Shown here: in pieces, positions 41,536 to 54,800 of the stretch
How positions within the stretch are numbered: the first letter of the stretch is position 1
Layout: the number at the start of each line of letters is the position of its first letter
Source of the DNA: Flabesymbios commensalis
Lineage: Eukaryota > Annelida > Polychaeta > Terebellida > Flabelligeridae
Length of the DNA: 64,000 bases
NCBI GenBank assembly: GCA_964017125.1
Contig: OZ024911.1
Coordinates: 38,677,917-38,741,916 of the forward strand
Direction of reading: 5' to 3'
The notes under the pieces: generated by a model
What the model was told of the DNA's origin: nothing
Databases searched by the model: none
The model's input: the letters and a program-made list of their open reading frames with translations, nothing else
Program-made: the position numbers and the translations under genes

Positions 41536-41756
41536 CACGGTTTCAAATGCTGACGATAATCTCCCCCGTCCTACTTCGTGGACAGGGGTTAAAAAGTAAG
41601 TCTTGGGTTGAAAAATCGGGATTAAAGCAGTCTCACATTGGCGGGACTGTGTCATTAGTGTTTACCGCTATATTCACAGAGAGACCACCTCTTTAGTTCA
41701 TGGAGAAACGCCGAGGAATGATTTGTAGATTACTCCCGTTCGTATATCTCCCTTCA

Positions 41757-42135
41757 CAGGGTTCCCACTTAAAACTGAAAACAAAATTCCATGATTTTTC
41801 GGTGATATCAGGTTATTTTTCGAGGAAATAAAATAGTGCTCGATTCCGTTTTGGCTGCATGCGTAATTTACCTAAATTGTTAATATTCGCCTAAATTGTT
41901 TTTACGTCAAAAGATTTGGGCACATATGCAACCACCAATAGTCAAATATCAGGATAAGAAAGAAACACAAGTGCAAAGAATGAATTCTGCAATTTTTTTT
42001 CTCATATCGAAAAAAAATTCGGATAACTGAAGCAAAATTCTATGATTTTTCCATGAAAATGTCCTATTTTTTAAATTCCATGATTTTTCCATGCATGCCA
42101 TTTTTTAGGCCAAATTCCAGGTTTTTTATCAAATT
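41757..42135 (+). mobile_element. hAT-like element fragment (CAGGGTTCCCAC end)
   Basis: Starts CAGGGTTCCCACTTAAAACT and carries repeated TTCCATGATTTTTC blocks, typical of nonautonomous hAT elements. No right terminal repeat was found. Confidence 0.5.
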
Positions 42136-42339
42136 TCGGCACAGTTTGCAATTAATCTCCTTTTTGGGCGAGATCAGTCAAATTAAATATTTCTATGCAA
42201 GTTTATGGTATGAAGGCAAGGTTTAAAGCATAATCTATATATAAGCCTAGTAGGCATTCAGATACGTCCACTTTTCATAATGCACGGGACCACAGAAAGC
42301 ACTGCGCCATATACATCATAAAGTGCAGTAGTAGGCAAT

Positions 42340-43095
42340 ATAGGGGCGAAGTAGGGGTGGGGGATATTGTCTTTTTCCCTCGCCCACGAAGTAGGGGCGG
42401 GGGATATTGTCATCACCATGTGTGGTGTGCGGCCGTGTTTCGCTCCCGGACGATATCTCTCTGAAACAGTTAGCCAGATTGCTTTCATACTGCATACACA
42501 CATCCCTTAGGGGGTGTAGATGTGCCTCAGGAGTTTGTGACCTAATTTTTGACGTTTGATTTTGAGGTGATTATTGACTTTAATTGATTGCGGATGATGA
42601 GTTAAGTTTCCGGACGATATCTCGCAAAGCGTTTGCTGGATTGTTTTCAAACTGCACACACACATCCCCCAGGGGCTGTATATGTGCCTATTGGGGTTAT
42701 GACCTTTTACCTAATTTTTGTCCTTCGATTTTGAGGCTAAAAGTGACTTTAATTGATAACGGAAATTATGTTTAGTCTCCGGACAATAACTCAGAAAGCG
42801 TTTGCTGGGTTGTTTTCATGTTGCATGCACATATCCCTCAGGGGCTGCAGATGTGCTTTTTGGGGTTGTGACCTATTTTTTCACCTTCGATTTTGAGGCC
42901 TTTATTGACTTTAATTTAATGGCAGACGATAACTTGGAAAGCGTTTGCAGGATTATTTTCATATTGTCACGCACATCCCTTAGGGGGTGTAGATGTGCTT
43001 TTTGGGGGTTTGTGACCTATTTTTTAACATTTGACTTTGAGGCCATTATTGACTTGAATTAGTGGCGGGGATATCGTTAGCTTCAGCGCTCTTGT
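42340..43095 (+). repeat. recurrent-motif tandem array, about 165-bp unit, four copies
   Basis: Begins with two GAAGTAGGGGCGGGGGATAT-like words. Units then follow from about 42447, 42611, 42779 and 42920, each with TCCGGACGATATCTC or a variant, GTTTGCTGGATTGTTTTCA, a CACATCCC(T/C)(T/C)AGGGG block and TTTTTGACCTTCGATTTTGA. Ends in GCGCTCTTGTTGT, the same end word as the 37.6-38.35-kb element. Confidence 0.85.
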
Positions 43096-43099
43096 TGTA

Positions 43100-44455
43100 G
43101 AATTCGGCGGAAAAAGGGGGAGGCCCACACCACCTTCAAAACTAAATAGTTTTATGACATACCACATATACCGAAAAAATTATAAATCGAAGCCTACCAC
43201 CCCCTCCGGAATCAAACATGTGCTGTATACCAGAGGCCCGGGAAAAAATTTATTAATGTTCATGTGGAGGGGGGTGGTGGCTTGGATTTTTAAGTTGAAG
43301 AAGGCCTGTGAATCAAAATATTTACGTTACGGCAGACATCACTCCTGTGAAAGTACGCATGCGTGCCGTTGTATTGGGCGCTCTGATATAAATGTTTACC
43401 TAATATAAATGTTACTTGCGAATCATAACCACCCACCTACTTAAATCTGTCAAAACAGCTGGATCGTTATGCTTCACTGAACCATAACATTAGCATTGCG
43501 GCGGCCCCACTCTTGTGGACAAGTGCGTTCCATTGCACTGTTCGCTCAGTCACTCAGCGAATCGTGACGATCCATCTACTGCAGCTCATAACTTAGCTTT
43601 CAAGTCTCTAAACAAGGTCATCTAAGCAAACACGAGCGTTGGCCCAATGATGGCCTGGGACTATGTTTGATAGCAGTGATCCGATGCTTAAGCCACGGCC
43701 AGTTGCAATAGTTAAAAAAAAACACGTGTGCAATCAGAATTTGTTCGGTTTGACTCCCTTTTTAAGTTAATATTCCAATTAAAAAAGGCTTTTTATAAAC
43801 CCAAATGTCACCTGGCGAAATAGCAAACATTTTCATAAAACCATTTCGCAATTTGCAGCTTCAACAGAGTAAAAATACACACACTCACCTCTGCGATGAA
43901 AATCCTAATATATCAAACAGCTATATAGTAAATAACCACAACACAAGCTTGTAGGAGCACATGCTCAACTGAAAAACGACTGCACTCCTCACGCTTTTAT
44001 TTCACATCAACAACTGGAAATCGCAGTAATATTGCCATTGCAAGTCTCTGGCTTTATATGTACAGTAATACTTGCGTGTCAGCAAGTATGGAACAACCAA
44101 TTGCAATTAAAAGGTGGTTCGTGCTGCTAGCACTTACCACCCTTTCATTGCAACAGGACGAAATGTGATATAGTAGTAATAATAATAATATATATAGTAG
44201 GTTCAGTACATACAATCAACAACACCGCATAATAGTAATACCCAGTAGGTTATAAATCTAAGTCCAGCGGACATATCAAAATAACGATAGCTCTCAATTA
44301 ATGGGCAGAACAGGTGAATGCGTTAACAAGTCAAGAGGATTATGGTAGATTGATAATATATGTATTATGCCTGTATAGTTTGCGAAGAAAAATATTTAAA
44401 TTATAATCCACTTACTGTTGCTTATTTCTGGATAGTTGTACATGCGCATTTAGTG
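43100..44455. other. no gene seen
   Basis: Mixed sequence with no convincing exon. The short frame at about 43154-43408 has no splice support. Confidence 0.4.
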
Positions 44456-44459
44456 AAAT

Positions 44460-47400
44460 TTAAATTTCATACAAAAAGCTATAACAAGTATCTTGTCTGG
44501 CATATAGCCAATTAATCACGGGTACAGGAACGAAATGTGTCTTATCGTACACACACTGATACAAGTCATTAGCAGTTAAAGACGAAAGAAAATTTGTAGG
44601 TACTTCAATTCCCCAGGGTCTTATAGGAATAAGGTAAAACATCTTGCTTTTAATAATTAATGGACACGTGAAATAAAGTCTACAGATAAATCACAGCCAT
44701 GTGTTTGGTATTCAGAAAAAAGTTGTAGCAAGACATGTGAAACACATACAAATGTGTGGAACGGGTAGCCGGAATAACCCTAACCGTTCCTGCTGATAAA
44801 CTGTGTCTCGTCTAATACCAGTTTGTTGGTACAATGGTCACTAGACGTTGAACCAACAATGGGCAAATCACAAATTGTCAGATATGATTGTGTGAACAAT
44901 TTGTTCTCCTTAAGTTGTGACTAATCTTATATCCTTTTGTTGGCTCTTTGTTCGAACAAAACAAGGTAAATCGACTTTGAAATATTAATTCTTTCAACAC
45001 AATATAAACTATCCATTTGGAGATTTTAATCTACATGAAAACTTTACTGGAAAAAAAAACACTGCTGGCAAAACGTTGCCATGGTGAATTACAATTGCAC
45101 AACACGTACGACGAAGAAAGTCTGGTTTCTTAAGAAAAACGTTATCACAGACAGCTGCTGTAGTACCTAATAAAATACTGCTCTACAAAGCCGAAAGGCA
45201 GTAACTGCTTACTTTACAAGAAACTGCTTACTTTACAAGCAGTTACTGCCTTTTGGTTTTGTACGACAGAATAACCGTACTTGTCTCCCAGTAGACATGC
45301 TACATTCAGCAAACTCTGGCACAATGTTAGACCAACGTGCGGAACGTACGAAATGTTGAAAGAGCATTGAGCTAGTGTTAGCTTAAGCTTGTTAGTTAAG
45401 CTAGGCATTCAACAACTACACTACACTCTTGCATACTACTCTAACTAGCAGTATAGGTAAGGCATCAATAAATAAAACCCAAGGCGAAAAATCATTGTGT
45501 AGTATGTAGACATGATCACGGTCATCCCAGTAAACACGAAACATTTGTATAACATTTATACAAAGTTGGACCAACGTCAAAGACGTTGGGCCGACGTTGT
45601 ATAAATGTTATACAAATGTTGTGTTTACTGGGATGTCACCATCAGCAGCCATCCACAGAAAAGTGCAGATGACGATGTTCTGTGGTAAGCAGGACTGAGT
45701 CACTGTTCGTGTAGTAAGCAGGACTGAGAAAAACGAGTTGGATATTATATTATATTCCATGGCATTTTACATGTACTATTCAAGCCAGTGGCACTATATC
45801 GTCCTTTCTGACCTACAGTGCGGTTTGGGTCACTTGAAATTAACGTCTCAGACAGCTTGAGAATTTATTGGTATTTCAGGAAATTCTCTTTTTTTTACTG
45901 TGGTGGGAGGATTTTTTATTTTCACAAAATTACAGTGTCATTACAAAATAAATTGGATATATTCGGAAAAAGGTTGATTAGATTATTCAGAGAGATAATT
46001 TCATGGTGTTTAACACAAACATGAGCTAATTCATACTAATCCTTTAACTGCTAGTCCCGATTATACTCAGGTTTTCATGTTTTTATTGGCACATTAAGGA
46101 ACACCTTTTAGACATGTTTAAGATAAAACGTGACATCAATCAGCCAGACTTGAAAATAGTTACCTCCATTTAGTCGAATCGCATAATTTTCACTCCTGAC
46201 ACGATCCACAACTTCAAGTGAGTGAAAATTCAAATTAAATAATTTGGCGGTTAAAGGGTTAAGCACATGATGACTTTTTACTGCACCTTATGGTGCGCAG
46301 GGTGTGCTCAGAGTACAAGAATAGGCAAACTCGCAATCAAAGAAATATGTTGGTCAGATGAATGTGAGGTCCAGTTATATTGATAATTTTACATGTGCAT
46401 TTCATTTACATGAAAATGTGTATTGGTATGTTCCTTGCACAGACAGACAGTACTCAAAATGTATTAAGGGCAAATCGTAGAAAATACAGTTGATAACATA
46501 TTCCATACACCGAAAAAAGTAAATATATCAAGTAACAAGTATGTTGATCAGCTATACACATTTTAAGTTATCACACTAAAATAGTACAAATGATTATACT
46601 GAGGTTTCAACTGTGTGTGTGGACTGAAGCAGATTAATGGTTTCCAACAATGTAGAATATATATCGTCCCCTTGGATATGAAAGGGTGTATCTGCCACTT
46701 TACAAAGTGGCAGATACACCCTTGTAGACGATATGTTTGAAAAGAAATAATTAGCCTGCTTTGTGATGTAAAAAACTAAGCATAAAATAAGCTGCATTTT
46801 ATAAATACAGTTGAAAAACCTCTCACAAACACAATTAGCTAAGTGAGAAATAAAAACTAAGGGGTAGTCCAAATAATAGTGAGATAGCAAAATACTCTAT
46901 TTTTATCACATTAATTATTCAGTGAATTCGAAGTGCAATTTTCCCATTACCTTCATGTATAGCGCACTGTTAATCTAGGTGAAGGTAGTACTATACATAC
47001 ATGTACATATGACATGTAGTACCGGTATTTTGACATCTCACTGCAGAATATTTATAAGCAAACATCCACTACATTATCTGTTTCTTTGCTGCAAACACAA
47101 ATAAGTTAATATAATTACTATAATATATCACTTCCAGATGTAATATCCTGGAAACTACATCTATCAACAAATACATTGAAAAGCTTTCTATAATTCACCA
47201 TTTTCTCAAACTGGACCATCATTGATCAACAATTGAAACAACGTTTGGCCAATGGCTTGTGGTGGCCGGATGACATTCAAATTAACAACACTGCAGCAAT
47301 TCAGTGATTCAGTAATAGATTAGTTTAATAGAGAACACAAACTACATAACCTAATAGAATATTGTGTGTGACTTATGTATAAAAAACAATTCGTGTTCAG

Positions 47401-48324
47401 TGAGGCATGCATTAGGTGCAGTGAAATTTAGTGCGGTGCAAAATCAACAGGTGAATTATTCATTCAATTTGACTCAATAATGCCCATTTGGCACATAATA
47501 TTCATGTTTCATTTAACATTTCAAAATAAGCATGCATAATTTGTGTTATCTTGGTAACAGGTAATGGCACAATCACTAACATTATATCACTTATCCTGTT
47601 AGCAGGTCATCTCAAGTGTCTTGCCAGGTGTCACAAACGTGTACTATTTCTGTTATCATTGTTTGAGCAATTCATGCATTGTTCAGAATCTCAATAATTT
47701 AAATTAGTTCTAAAAGACGAATTGTACATCATTCCCCAAATGTAACAGACCACTAGATTTTTTTCATGAACCTGAACAAAATAGCTTGAATTTTGCATGC
47801 AAAAGTTGACAATAACAGATTAAATATAACTTATTTTTTCATATAGAGTCATCTATACACAACAGAGATGTAATGATAAGCAAAAAAGATAAAAGCAAGA
47901 TAAGATTAAAATTGAACTATTTCAAATATAGACATGCAGCCATTCACAGATGTGTCTCGCTACTTACAATCAATAATCTTTGAGTAACTGAATATTTATT
48001 TTACACAAACTTTTTCTATTATATGCCACCTTGTTGATTTAAGACACAAACTGCAAACTGTTGTATTCAGTTCATCTAGGATAATAAATACACAGATACT
48101 GTGGCTTATTACACAAGGCAGTACACTCATAGTTGAGCATGCAGAGGCAGGGTTTAACAAGTTTAACAGTAGTGATGTATCTGAAAAGCAAACAGGTGTT
48201 TCCCAATATTCATGATATTAGTATAATAAAGTAGTTACCCTACAATTGGTAATTTGAATTCAGGTACAACAGCATCAAGAAAGTGGATTCCGCTGTCTCC
48301 TCCTTTAACAACAAGCCGCCATCG
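44460..48324 (-). CDS. candidate two-exon gene fragment downstream of makorin, unrecognised
   Basis: Exon 48239-48324 (acceptor TTTTTCAG, donor GTAGG|gtaact) reads RWRLVVKGGDSGIHFLDAVV then PEFKLPIV. It joins in phase (GG|A) to exon 44460-44679 (acceptor TTATCTGTAG). That exon reads LYFTCPLIIKSKMFYLIPIR and continues through SSLTANDLYQCVYDKTHFVP to a TAA, ending CYSFLYEI. The composition is protein-like and both exons have good splice sites. There is no recognised family and no upstream start exon. The first exon lies only 164 bp past the makorin stop, so this may be an alternative makorin 3' part or a separate gene. Confidence 0.35.
45170..45275. mobile_element. foldback MITE-like element, GGCAGTAACTGC family
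   Basis: Arms AAAGGCAGTAACTGC and GCAGTTACTGCCTTTTGG, with outer ends AATACTGCTCTACAAA and TTTGTACGACAGAATA. Longer than its relative at 4.17 kb. Confidence 0.75.
45526..45632. mobile_element. hairpin MITE, CCCAGTAAACAC ends
   Basis: A 107-bp near-perfect inverted repeat: CCCAGTAAACAC at the left and GTGTTTACTGGG at the right, with AACATTTATACAAAGTTGG-type arms and a centre of AACGTCAAAGACGTT. The best-preserved member of the GTTGG/CCAAC family in the window. Confidence 0.88.
46037..46262. mobile_element. MITE, AACCCTTTAACCGCCA terminal repeats
   Basis: Left end AATCCTTTAACTGCTAG; the right end AATTTGGCGGTTAAAGGGTT reads back as AACCCTTTAACCGCCAAA. The interior carries ACAACTTCAAGTGAGTGAAA, half of the hairpin core of its relatives. 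Confidence 0.75.
46661..46734. mobile_element. foldback element with ATATCGTC ends, second subfamily
   Basis: A 74-bp hairpin, ATATCGTCCCC to GTAGACGATAT, with arms GGGTGTATCTGCCACTT and AAGTGGCAGATACACCC. It shares the end octamer and the GTGGCAGATA word with the 4342 element. Confidence 0.85.
47995..48000 (-). promoter_or_regulatory. candidate polyadenylation signal for makorin
   Basis: TTTATT on the plus strand is AATAAA on the minus strand, about 490 bp past the makorin stop. Other AT-rich candidates exist nearby. Confidence 0.25.
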
Positions 48325-48487
48325 CTGAAAAACACCGCACAATCCGAAAAATAAACAGGATATAAATTACATACTTCACAAACTGTGTCGGCCGTGGCCA
48401 ATGTCTCTAACAAGGTGAATATTATAATTGTCTAAGTATAAAGATGAGATATAGGATTGCATAGCATGATCTAGTCTCCATTCCAGA

Positions 48488-48830
48488 TCAGCTGTATGGA
48501 TCACCAACAAACTCATCTGAATCCGAAACGTCTGAATCAGAATCATCTGACATGTCCCAGAGCATCAAAATGTCATCCAATAAGTCATCCTCTAGTTCCA
48601 AGGCCAGAGGAATGGACATCAGGCTTCGTTCTCGTTCAAACTCCTCTAGAAAATCCCAGAGCAGCAGACGGTGCATTAGATCAAACTCGCCATCCGCATT
48701 TTGCCGCCGATTTCTTCTAACTGGCTTTGGGGAAGCGGGTCGGCCGTCAGGATAGGCATGCTGGTAGAAGCAGTGCTGGTTGAAAGGACACTCACTTCGG
48801 CCCTGGTCGAAATATTTACATGGTTTCCGA
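48488..48830 (-). CDS. makorin exon 8: fourth CCCH finger and acidic tail
   Basis: Split Ser365, then [20 protein letters not shown] with [10 protein letters not shown], the hallmark makorin C-terminal finger. It ends in Asp/Ser-rich [15 protein letters not shown] and a stop. Confidence 0.95.
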
Positions 48831-51800
48831 CTGGAAAAAAGGTACACAAGTATTAGACACAAATACCACATCTTTGAGAAAACAAAAAGCACTTTGAGAA
48901 AAGAGAAAGATACTAATAGCTGGGAGGCAATAGCAGGGCTTTTAATGTTTGATGTAAGTTTTTATGTCGGAATAACATTGGAAATTAGGTTTAACAGAAA
49001 TATGTAATTTGTACTTAAAATGACAATGTGACAAAACTGAAAGTGCATCAAAAATGCGCAATAGCCAATGCTGGGGATGTGTCAATTTGGTTAAAAAATA
49101 AATAGACTGTACCTTGATTTACATAATTTATTATTATGTTAAGGGTAACTTTTCCTAATTAATTTGTTGATACCCCAGAATAATAAACAAAATTAAACAT
49201 AGATGTGAAAGTCTGCAAAAAATTCAGTCTCCACCGAGTCTATTTTCAAATTAAACAGGGTCAATGGTCTGAGAAAGTTTTATGGTGCTTAATCTGAAAT
49301 GTTGAATAAATAAGAAAACTGATAACAACAAAAATCTCCTCTGCAGTGGAGACTTAATAACCTTACTACTGTCAGATAACCAAAGGCATAATAAAATATA
49401 AGTAAGGCTGCGAATAATTAATTATTTGATGAGGAAAGCAAATACAAAGCAAAATAAGACAGGAGGCGTCAAAATCCCAAACATAGGCCTACACCCAATC
49501 TATACTTACACCCTCTGGGTGATTTTAGTGTGAAATTAAAAGGAATCCCCAAGAGGTTTCAGAGATATGCTATAAATGATACTATTACTAAAAAATATGG
49601 GTAAAGGTTATAACCCTCAAAAGGCACATGCTACAACCATGAGTGATGTGTGTGGACAATCTGGAAGGAATCCCCCCAAGGGGAAACAAGATTGTTAGTC
49701 ACTGTTGTGTGCTAACAGTGTGTCACTAACGATTACAATGTACCCCTACCCGCAGTTTTGTGAGAAAGTTAATAATAAAAACGAGGCTTCTCTTGAGCAT
49801 CAGCATTGGGAGCAGCATCATTATGATTTGTGAAGAAGGTGGTAGGCCTAGTAGTCCCATCCTGTAAAGACTTCAGCTGTATTCGTTCTCACTCTACCCC
49901 TGAATGCGATGAGGCCTTTTCCACCTATTTGACCACCCCTCTCCACGCGACTCCCAACTGTCGGCCCCTCCCCTAAACTTCAAACTTCAAATTATGTAAG
50001 TGATACATGTGGAACAAATATAGCTTGTATTGCAATAAATTCAAGTATGTCAAAGCATACATATTTTACCATAAATATAAACACAAATAACGTTCTGAAA
50101 AATTCTCCAAACTTTATATGAGCACATTTAACTTTGAAATTACGAATTATTTTTCAAAATGAAACCACATATTTTCCGTGCGTTTTCGCTCATAAGTAGA
50201 TAATTATGGGGATTATATCGATGCAAAATCACAAGAATAGAGTTTAGCCACTGTTTAAACTGTTTTTGATATGTTACCTGATTTAATCCCCCATCTTAGG
50301 CTCTACTTATTCAATTGTTAATCAGAGGTGGCAATATTTGACTGTATAATCCAGTTGTACACACTCTATAATTGTGTGATAGGCTGTACAAATAACATTT
50401 CGCAGATGTCAAGGACCCAGTGCTGCCTGAGCGTTGGGCCATTATCATCGACGCTGTCACAACGTTGGAACAGCACTGGCCAAGTTCTCGCATCGCTTCA
50501 CGTATACTTTCATTTGGCTTGATGTTCCCAGGCCAGACAGTGCCGTCTGATTGCCAGCTTTTTGCGGTTAGCTTTGATGTCTAAGCTTGGGGGGTGTCGG
50601 GCGTGTGTCTCCCTGGAGTGAGGTCCCAAATAGGTCTAAGCAGGCTCATCACCGGCAGGGGTAGTATAGGGAACTACACCTGCCAATGACGGGATGAGTA
50701 GTCCATGCACTAGTACACCAAGCTAAATTTTCAACTGCAATTTCTGGTTCAATTTTTTTTAATTCAAATAAAAATCTTCACACACCCCTTATAGTAGTAG
50801 GTAGTGTTGGTCTGACTCACATTGCTGATGCAGTCCTGGTATTAAAAAAAAATATATTCCAAAACATTACAAAACAAATACCGGTAGCTTAGTCTAAGGC
50901 ATAGGTAACTGTTAAAGTGGTAGTCCACTGTGCACCATAATCATAATGTTATGAGTACTAGAGTAGACTCGGTAAAACACCCAGAAAGCATGTCGCAGGG
51001 ATGCCAAGGAATCACAGACAGGGAGAGGTATGTTTATGTTCACCAGGTGGAGACTATATTCACCGGGTGGCATTTATCCTGAGTAGATATATATTAACCC
51101 TTTGCCTGCTAATCATATTGTTTTTAATCCTTTTCATTACCCGAATAATTCACTGTTATTGGAGATGAAATGACTGTTTAAACATTAAGGATTGTAAATA
51201 GTTGGTCTAAAATTAAAAAAATATGATTAATTTTCAACCACTTGAGGTTGTGGATCGCGGTTGCGAGACACAACCTCAAGTGGTTGAAAATTTAAATAAA
51301 TTTACTTGGCAGGATAGGAGTTAATTTGATATTTTGGCCAATGTCGTAATATAATACAGACCTGAGAGCTTGTTTGTAGCCAATGATAAGCTTCTCTTTC
51401 TCCTGTTTGTCCTCCACCCAGTATTTACTAGGGGTCACAAAATCAGATTTAACCCTGCATTCCGGACATGCCCTACAAAAATCAAAATAATTCATGGAAA
51501 ACAGCTGAAACATAATGTATTCCATTATATTAAAAATTAACCTAATTCTAAATTGGCAATAGTTAAATAGTATGGAATTGGCCAAATCTAGAAAATAGGT
51601 TCAGCATTTAACCAAGTGATGGGAATTGGTTGGGATTTCATATTCTTTGATTGGTTGGAATTGGTCGGCACAACTGACCGATGATCACAGTTAATCGGTT
51701 TCGCAACGTTTTGATGCGCAAGATTAACATGGCACTAAGAACAACACACAAGTTCTCAAATCCTGTTTAATTCGCATGTAAAAAAAAAGCGACAATCAAT

Positions 51801-54800
51801 TAATGACGTTTGTAATCGATAATCACAATTAGATGAGTGAACAACCAATCATCAATTATAATCGATCATCGGTACATCACTAATTCAACCCTTACACTGC
51901 TGCATACAATTTGCAGCATGTGTGGTTTCCCACTAAGTAATATCTGGCACGTTTTTTCTTCAAAAAAACATGTGATGAACAACTGAAACTAAAAGCCATT
52001 ATATTGCAAAATCAGTCAGTTAGCCTTTTTAAAGCGCTCATAGAAAGACATCACAAAACAAAAGTAAAAAAAATTCAATTTTTTTTTTTTTAATTGGTTT
52101 ATTTTATATTCTCCCATGGCAGTGTAAGGGATAAGCTGTCTGGGTTTTGTGTTTTTTGGGGGAATTGAGAGTGATTGGGGGGGGGGAGGAGCTGCTGTGC
52201 GAGCGGAGGAAGCAATTTTTTTTTTTTGGGGGGGGGAGAGTGGCCAGTTTTAGAGGGGGGCCGGGAGACCCTCCCTCCCCTAAAGTGCCTCCAGGATTGG
52301 GGAATTTAGGCCGCTCGTTCGCTTATTTGAAGGGGAATCTTTCTGCACAGCAAGGGAATATAACACTGAGAAAAGTGGTCCGTCTAGTAATCAAAACCTA
52401 TCACTCACCCGGACTTTCAGTCGAAAACATATGCAGTGTTTGTAATGAGCAGAGACAAAAAATCAAACTTCAGGGAAGGAAATCTTTTGAACCACAAATT
52501 CTCTTTAAGCCATTCTGAAGCTGTTTTTGGATCAATCTTTTACAACAAATTTGTGTTTACTGGTGATATTTTTTTACAAAAGATTGTCCCAGATGAGTTG
52601 TCATTTAGGTTTACAGTAGAGACTGCTATGAGCAGCCAGCCTTGCGACACAGGCACAGTGGCCTTTTAACGTAGGTGGCTGCACATATGAGGTTTATTTG
52701 TATACAAAATGCCATTTGGGGAATGATCAAATGGCTTCCTACAAGAGGTTGGCTGCTCATAAGAGCGGCTGCTTATAGCAGGCTCTATTGTAATAATACT
52801 TTGAGACAATTATTATATTTCCTATAAAATCCGACAGATAGGCACCAAATTAGCCGAAATCATGCTTTATCCGACAAATATGCTTAAATCCAACAAAAGT
52901 TGGATTATTTACCTCATTACAAACACTGCATGCGTGTGAGCATGTGATGCAAGTGTAGAATTTTTTAATTTTACACAATGCTCAAGGTGGGGATTATAGT
53001 TCAAACAGGGTGAGGAACGGATATTAATAGGGCAGCATGGTACACACGCTGATGCACAAATCCAACCATCTACAGCATAAAATACTCTTTGAAAAACACA
53101 CGATATAATGATCTTCAAATTTCATTCAGAGAATATAAACCCTTGAAGCGCTATACATGACAATAATCACTTTTAATTCTGCGATCAAATCAATGTTATT
53201 GGAATAAAATGAAGTCATAATCAAGATTTGCAAATATTTTTCAAATTCAAACGGGTGAACATTTAAATAACATAGCTGAGATAATTCAGTCACAGAGATG
53301 AAAGAATTTGTTCATCTCTTACCTAACAATTTTGTTGTCAAACTGTTTAGCAGCTCGCCACTTGCGAATACATTCAAGGCAGAAACAGTGATTGCAGTTA
53401 CTAAGGATGCCAAAGCGACGCTCTGCTACAGGATTCTTATTTATCACTTCCTCCATACAAATTCCACAATCTTTGCTTTTACTACGCTGCACAGCAAACG
53501 ATAATTCCATATCTTCTTCATGCCATTTGATGCACTCCTGCAAACATATAAATTTGAACTATGATAAAACTGAAGAAAATGTTATAGTCTTTCAAGGCCA
53601 TTTCATTTATAAGTGTGGTTGGGGAGGAGCAGTGGTCTAATCTACAGTAGAGATCCGTTTGAAAGTTAGGATGCATCCAAAATGTCTCAAGAGACTTGTG
53701 ACCATGACCAGCAGGCCATCCCAAATCATCTGACAAAGTAAATGACCCCACTTTCACAAACAATGCATGGCCAGAGCTCCCAGAAGATCAGTGTCTCAAA
53801 TTACCTAATAATGCTACGAGTCCCATTTGCCAAATTTATTTTAAAGGCTGTTATAGGTAATCATCTAGATGTATTTACCAAAATGCAGGGAGGGAAGTGG
53901 GCGCAGGGGTAGTGTCTTCACTTATCAGCCCATTGGGCTTGGTGTTAAAACTGTATAATTAATGTTTGATGTAACAAAATAATTGTAACACAAGTCACTA
54001 TAATAAAAAATATTGTTATCATTGAGTCAGAGCTTAATCAACATGTGGCACCAACCCAATACAATATTCAATTTCACTCAGATCTGCGCCTAAAAAATGA
54101 CAATTTATCACTAAATACAATTCCTAGTTTGCCTGGAAAGAGCACTGAGATTTTATTTTTTTGTACTTATACCAGTACATACCTTTGTGTGTTTATCTCG
54201 GAGCTCTTTGTCTGAAGGGTGGAGGGCCTGTTTCCCACACATCTCGCACATTTCACCATGCACATATGTACACATTTCACCATATCGACATTCCCCTTGA
54301 GCAGCGTATGGACATAGCTCCCCAGGTTTGTGTTCAGGTAGTTTTTCTAGAACTGGCGGTGTTTTGCTGCGTGACACCGGCTGACCAATTTGTGCTGCTT
54401 CAACATAGGTTGAAGGTGCTGAAGAAAACAAACATGTCAATAAGAAGGCTACCCTACATATCACAGTAACAATATGATTCTCAAAAATAACCCCTAATAT
54501 AATTCCTAATAAAATTTAAAATTTGCAATCAATCCACCTCTCTGTGGAAAAACTTCCCTTTGATGAAAATACACAGTAATGTCTGATTCTTTTGAAAGTT
54601 AAAATGAGAACTGTATTTGAAGATATCTATGAAATTCATTTGAAGGCAGAAGGGTGATCCCTCAGTAATTCTTGGTACACTTTTTGGCACAATATATCAG
54701 ATGATTCTTGGGACATTACCAGGCATGCCAATGTGAATTTAAAAAATTATAATACAGGGGTATAATTCGGGTCCTCACCCCAGATTGTTTTGCATTCCTG

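Noticed and set aside
52147-52518. 123-codon frame with glycine-rich start
   Set aside because: Start lies in G-runs, no splice logic, opposite to makorin inside its intron.
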